From NCBI GenBank assembly GCA_958449275.1, contig CAUDHE010000101.1, positions 1 to 7,690 on the forward strand: a DNA stretch of 7,690 nucleotides, read 5' to 3'. A program made the translations under genes and the position numbers. This DNA is from an uncultured Alistipes sp. GTDB lineage: Bacteria > Bacteroidota > Bacteroidia > Bacteroidales > Rikenellaceae. Each line of letters starts with the position of its first letter. Position 1 is the first letter of the stretch. The notes under the pieces were generated by a model. The model was not told the DNA's origin. It saw only the letters and a list, made by a program, of their open reading frames with translations, and ran no database searches. This document shows, in pieces, positions 4,654 to 7,690 of the stretch.

Positions 4654-6867
4654 TCAGTTTATTACACGTTTCACACTGTCCATACCTTTTATGCGACGCA
4701 GGCGGTCGAGCACGGCGTTAAGGCTGTTTGCATCGCGCACGTAAAGGCTGAGCGTACCTTCGAAAATGCCGTCGTGCGACTGTATGTTCACCTCGCGCAT
4801 GTTTATGCTGAAGTCGTTGGTCACCACGTTGGCCAGATCGAGCAGCAGTCCCATGCGGTCTATGCCCATTATTTCGATCGTGGAGAGCGGCGACAACGTC
4901 TTGTGCTGCGACCACTGTATCTCCTCTTTCATTATGCACTCTCCGTGCTGCGAGGCGAGGCGGTTGAGTTCGTCGCATGAGGATTTGTGGACGATTATCT
5001 GATGCGTAATGGGGTCTTTGAATCCTACCACGCTGTCGCCCGGGATCGGTTTGCAACAGTCGGCTATAACGAAATCGGGAGCCTCGCTACCCTCTTTTCG
5101 TTCCGATCTCTTATCGTCGGTCGAAGCATTTTCGTCGTCATCCTCGTTGTCCTTGATGAACAAGGTCCAGAATTTCAGTATTTTGCTTTTCGAGTTGGTT
5201 TTGACTACTTTGTCCAAATTGTCGAGCGACACTATCCCCGCTCCGATCTTGGTGTATAGTTCCTCTTTGTTGCTGCTGTCGTAAGCGTCTATCAACTTAC
5301 GTATTACGCGGTTGTTGGGCGTTATGTTGAGCTTCGCCAGTCGTTCGTCGAGCAACTGCATACCCCGTTGAAGATTGTGTTCGCGCTCGCGTTTGAGGTG
5401 GCTTTTTATGGCTTGCTTGGCCTTGGCCGTCATGACGTATTCCAGCCATTCGGCTTTAGGTTTGGCCGATTCCGAAGTGATGATCTCCACCTGATCGCCG
5501 CTGTTCAGTTGCGTGGAGATCGGCATTATCTTGTGGTTGATCTTGGCGCCTATGGCCTTGTTGCCTATCTTGGTGTGGACGTCGTAGGCCATGTCGAGCG
5601 CCGTGGCGCCGTAAGGCAGATGGCGTGCCTCGCCTTTGGGTGTAAATACCGCTATTTCGGAGGTATACAACGATAACTTAAAGTTATCCAGGAAGTCGAT
5701 GGCGTTTTCCGTAGGACTGTCCAGCGCCATGCGTATCATCTTGAACCACTTGTCGAACTCGTCCTCGTCGTGCGAGATGGCCGAGTGCTTGTATTTCCAG
5801 TGGGCGGCGATTCCGCGTTCCGCCACCTCTTCCATCCGTCGGCTGCGGATCTGCACCTCCACCCATATTCCGTCGGGTCCCATCACCGTGGAGTGCAGGG
5901 CTTCGTAACCGTTGGCCTTGGGGATGCTGATCCAGTCGCGCAGGCGGTCGGATTTGGGGGTATAGATATCCGTTATCGAGGAGTATATCTGCCAGCACTG
6001 CGTCTTTTCCGACGGGAATTCGAGCGGTTCGAACACTATGCGAATGGCGAACAGGTCGTAGATCTCCGAAAACGGAATCTGTTTCCGCACCATCTTCGTC
6101 CAGATGGAATAGACGCTTTTCACGCGTCCCGATATCTCGTATTTTATGCCGTTGCGGTCGAGCGCCTCGATTATGGGTGCGTTGAATTTGCGTATGTACT
6201 CTTCGCGTGCGGCCGATGTTTCGTCGATCTGACGTGTTATCTCGCGATACTCCTTCGGGAAACGGTACTTCATGCAGAGGTCCTCCAGTTCGGTTTTGAT
6301 CGAATAGAGACCGAGTCGGTACGCCAACGGAGCGAACAGATATATGGTTTCGCCCGTGATCTTTATCTGCTTGTTCTGCGGCATGGAGCCGAGGGTACGC
6401 ATATTGTGCAGACGGTCGGCGATTTTGATGAGTATCACGCGCACGTCGTCCGACAGCGTAAGCAGTACCTTGCGGAAATATTCGGCCTGACGCGAGGTGT
6501 CGGCGTTGAACACACCCGACATTTTGGTCAGTCCGTCGACCATGGTGGCGATCTTGCGGCCGAATATGTGTTCGATATCCTCTACGGTGTAGTCCGTATC
6601 CTCCACCACGTCGTGCAGCAGTGCCGCGACGACCGATTTTACGCCGAGGCCGATTTCGTCGACCACTATGCGTGCTACTGCGATAGGATGCAGAAGGTAA
6701 GGCTCGCCCGAGCGACGCCTCACCCCCTGATGAGCTTCCTTGGCCAGAAAAAAGGCCCGCTTAATGAAATTGCGGTCTTCTTCGTTGCGGCATATCTTCT
6801 TGCACGATTCGACCAGCTCGTCCCATTTGCTTTGTATCAGTTGCTCGTCTTCCGCAGTATAATTCAT
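4654..6867 (-). CDS. rel: Bifunctional (p)ppGpp synthetase/hydrolase, long RSH (Rel/SpoT) protein
   Basis: 737 residues, full length for a long RSH enzyme. It makes (p)ppGpp from ATP and GTP/GDP and degrades it, driving the stringent response. N-terminal hydrolase: HD domain about 36-200 with YLLHP (His60), ALLHDVVEDT (His85, Asp86, Glu89-Asp90) and IADRLHNMRT (Asp151), all metal-site positions intact. Synthetase about 240-360: GRVKSVYSIWTKM (247-259), IYDLFAIRI (269-277, catalytic-region Asp271), PKANGYEALHST (316-327) and VEVQIRS (336-342, Glu337), then AERGIAAHWKYK (349-360). Both activities therefore look functional. Regulatory half: TGS about 404-465, a helical linker, a Cys-containing region with DCCKPIPGD (603-611) and Cys631, and a C-terminal ACT domain about 664-737. 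An acidic low-complexity insert lies at 574-593. Starts 7 bases after the recA stop and precedes the membrane protein by 4 bases. Confidence 0.97.
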   Translation of the reverse strand: MNYTAEDEQLIQSKWDELVESCKKICRNEEDRNFIKRAFFLAKEAHQGVRRRSGEPYLLHPIAVARIVVDEIGLGVKSVVAALLHDVVEDTDYTVEDIEHIFGRKIATMVDGLTKMSGVFNADTSRQAEYFRKVLLTLSDDVRVILIKIADRLHNMRTLGSMPQNKQIKITGETIYLFAPLAYRLGLYSIKTELEDLCMKYRFPKEYREITRQIDETSAAREEYIRKFNAPIIEALDRNGIKYEISGRVKSVYSIWTKMVRKQIPFSEIYDLFAIRIVFEPLEFPSEKTQCWQIYSSITDIYTPKSDRLRDWISIPKANGYEALHSTVMGPDGIWVEVQIRSRRMEEVAERGIAAHWKYKHSAISHDEDEFDKWFKMIRMALDSPTENAIDFLDNFKLSLYTSEIAVFTPKGEARHLPYGATALDMAYDVHTKIGNKAIGAKINHKIMPISTQLNSGDQVEIITSESAKPKAEWLEYVMTAKAKQAIKSHLKREREHNLQRGMQLLDERLAKLNITPNNRVIRKLIDAYDSSNKEELYTKIGAGIVSLDNLDKVVKTNSKSKILKFWTLFIKDNEDDDENASTDDKRSERKEGSEAPDFVIADCCKPIPGDSVVGFKDPITHQIIVHKSSCDELNRLASQHGECIMKEEIQWSQHKTLSPLSTIEIMGIDRMGLLLDLANVVTNDFSINMREVNIQSHDGIFEGTLSLYVRDANSLNAVLDRLRRIKGMDSVKRVIN

Positions 6868-6874
6868 ACGATCG

Positions 6875-7690
6875 CTACTTTTGTGTTTTCATCGCTTCGC
6901 GAACCTTGGCTTCGATTTCGGCGCACAGTTCGGTATTGTTTTTAAGCAATTCCTTTACCGCATCGCGTCCCTGTCCGATTTTTTGTTCGCCGTACGAGAA
7001 CCACGAACCGGCTTTGCGGACTACGCCGTAGTCGACGCCCAAGTCGACTATCTCACCTATTTTCGAGATTCCCTCGCCGAACATGATGTCGAACTCGGCG
7101 CGTTTGAACGGAGGCGCCACCTTGTTTTTCACCACTTTCACCTTTGTGCGTGTTCCGAGCTGTTCTTCGCCGTCCTTGATGATCGAAGCGCGGCGGATGT
7201 CGATACGCACGCTGGCGTAAAATTTCAAGGCGTTGCCACCCGTGGTGGTCTCGGGGTTGCCGTACACCACGCCGATCTTGTCGCGCAACTGGTTGATGAA
7301 TATGCAGACGGTTTTGGTTTTCGATATGCTTGCCGTGAGTTTGCGCAACGCCTGCGACATGAGGCGTGCCTGAAGGCCCATTTTCGAATCTCCCATTTCG
7401 CCTTCGATCTCGGCTTTGGGCGTCAGTGCCGCAACCGAGTCGATAACGATGATGTCGATGGCGCTTGAACGGATGAGCGAGTCAGCGATCTCCAGCGCCT
7501 GCTCGCCGTTGTCGGGTTGCGATATCAGCAGGTTGTCGACGTCTACGCCCAGTTTCTGTGCGTAGAAGCTGTCGAATGCGTGTTCGGCATCGATGAAAGC
7601 CGCTATTCCGCCCGATTTCTGTGCTTCGGCTATGGCGTGTATGGCCAGCGTCGTCTTACCCGACGATTCGGGTCCGTAGATCTCGATGAC
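6875..7690 (-). CDS. recA: RecA recombinase, lacking its N-terminus at the window edge
   Basis: 271 residues are visible; the reading frame is open to the right edge, and by alignment to E. coli numbering about 60 residues are missing. RecA forms filaments on single-stranded DNA, pairs it with homologous duplex and triggers LexA self-cleavage where present. Visible motifs, in fragment numbering: Walker A GPESSGKTT (6-14), FIDAEHAFD (32-40) with catalytic Glu36 (E. coli Glu96), Walker B DIIVIDS (79-85), loop L1 region EIEGEMGDSKMG (94-105), and loop L2 NPETTTGGNALKFYAS (145-160), followed by VRIDIRR. The C-terminus ends at KVREAMKTQK, giving an estimated total near 331 residues, without the acidic tail seen in E. 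coli RecA. It is the first visible gene of the probable recA-rel-membrane protein-HIT operon. Its promoter is outside the window. Confidence 0.98.
   Translation of the reverse strand, partial: VIEIYGPESSGKTTLAIHAIAEAQKSGGIAAFIDAEHAFDSFYAQKLGVDVDNLLISQPDNGEQALEIADSLIRSSAIDIIVIDSVAALTPKAEIEGEMGDSKMGLQARLMSQALRKLTASISKTKTVCIFINQLRDKIGVVYGNPETTTGGNALKFYASVRIDIRRASIIKDGEEQLGTRTKVKVVKNKVAPPFKRAEFDIMFGEGISKIGEIVDLGVDYGVVRKAGSWFSYGEQKIGQGRDAVKELLKNNTELCAEIEAKVREAMKTQK

Noticed and set aside
5770..6945. 391-codon open frame on the plus strand opposite rel
   Set aside because: It is wholly antisense to conserved Rel catalytic domains and has no recognisable domain; it arises from the codon bias of the minus-strand gene.

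Overview
The window looks like a chromosomal segment of a Bacteroidales bacterium, probably close to Alistipes or other Rikenellaceae. The evidence is a GLPGLI-type exported protein, a tandem DUF1080 lipoprotein, promoters of the Bacteroidetes type (TTTG near -33, TAnnTTTG near -7), little Shine-Dalgarno use, and protein sequences resembling that group. The family assignment is from memory of these proteins, not from a search. Every protein gene lies on the minus strand.

Right to left, in the direction of transcription: recA (partial, running off the right edge), a bifunctional (p)ppGpp synthetase/hydrolase of the Rel/SpoT type, a small membrane-anchored protein of unknown function, and a HIT-family protein. 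Spacings are 7, 4 and 59 bases, so these four probably form one operon joining recombinational repair to the stringent response. A gene-free, AT-rich stretch of about 660 bases follows (3065-3723). Beyond it lie a small XRE-family regulator (2609-3064), a 408-base gap, a GLPGLI-like exported protein, a two-domain DUF1080 lipoprotein with a strong terminator, and the first 46 codons of a ZnuA-type metal-binding lipoprotein cut by the left edge.

The most unusual part is the 3065-3723 gap. It holds three exact copies of the 12-base palindrome TTACAnnTGTAA plus two diverged ones, and a 10-base direct repeat TGTAATCAAA three times. Two of the palindromes sit on the -33 and -7 elements of a plus-strand promoter that matches the Bacteroidales consensus with a 20-base spacer. 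About 100 bases downstream is a hairpin followed by six T on the plus strand, although no plus-strand gene is present. Together these predict a regulated transcript of about 140 nt (roughly 3556-3695) controlled by a dimeric repressor or activator. The neighbouring XRE protein, whose own near-perfect promoter faces this region, is an obvious but unproven candidate regulator. This reading is inference from motifs and spacing.
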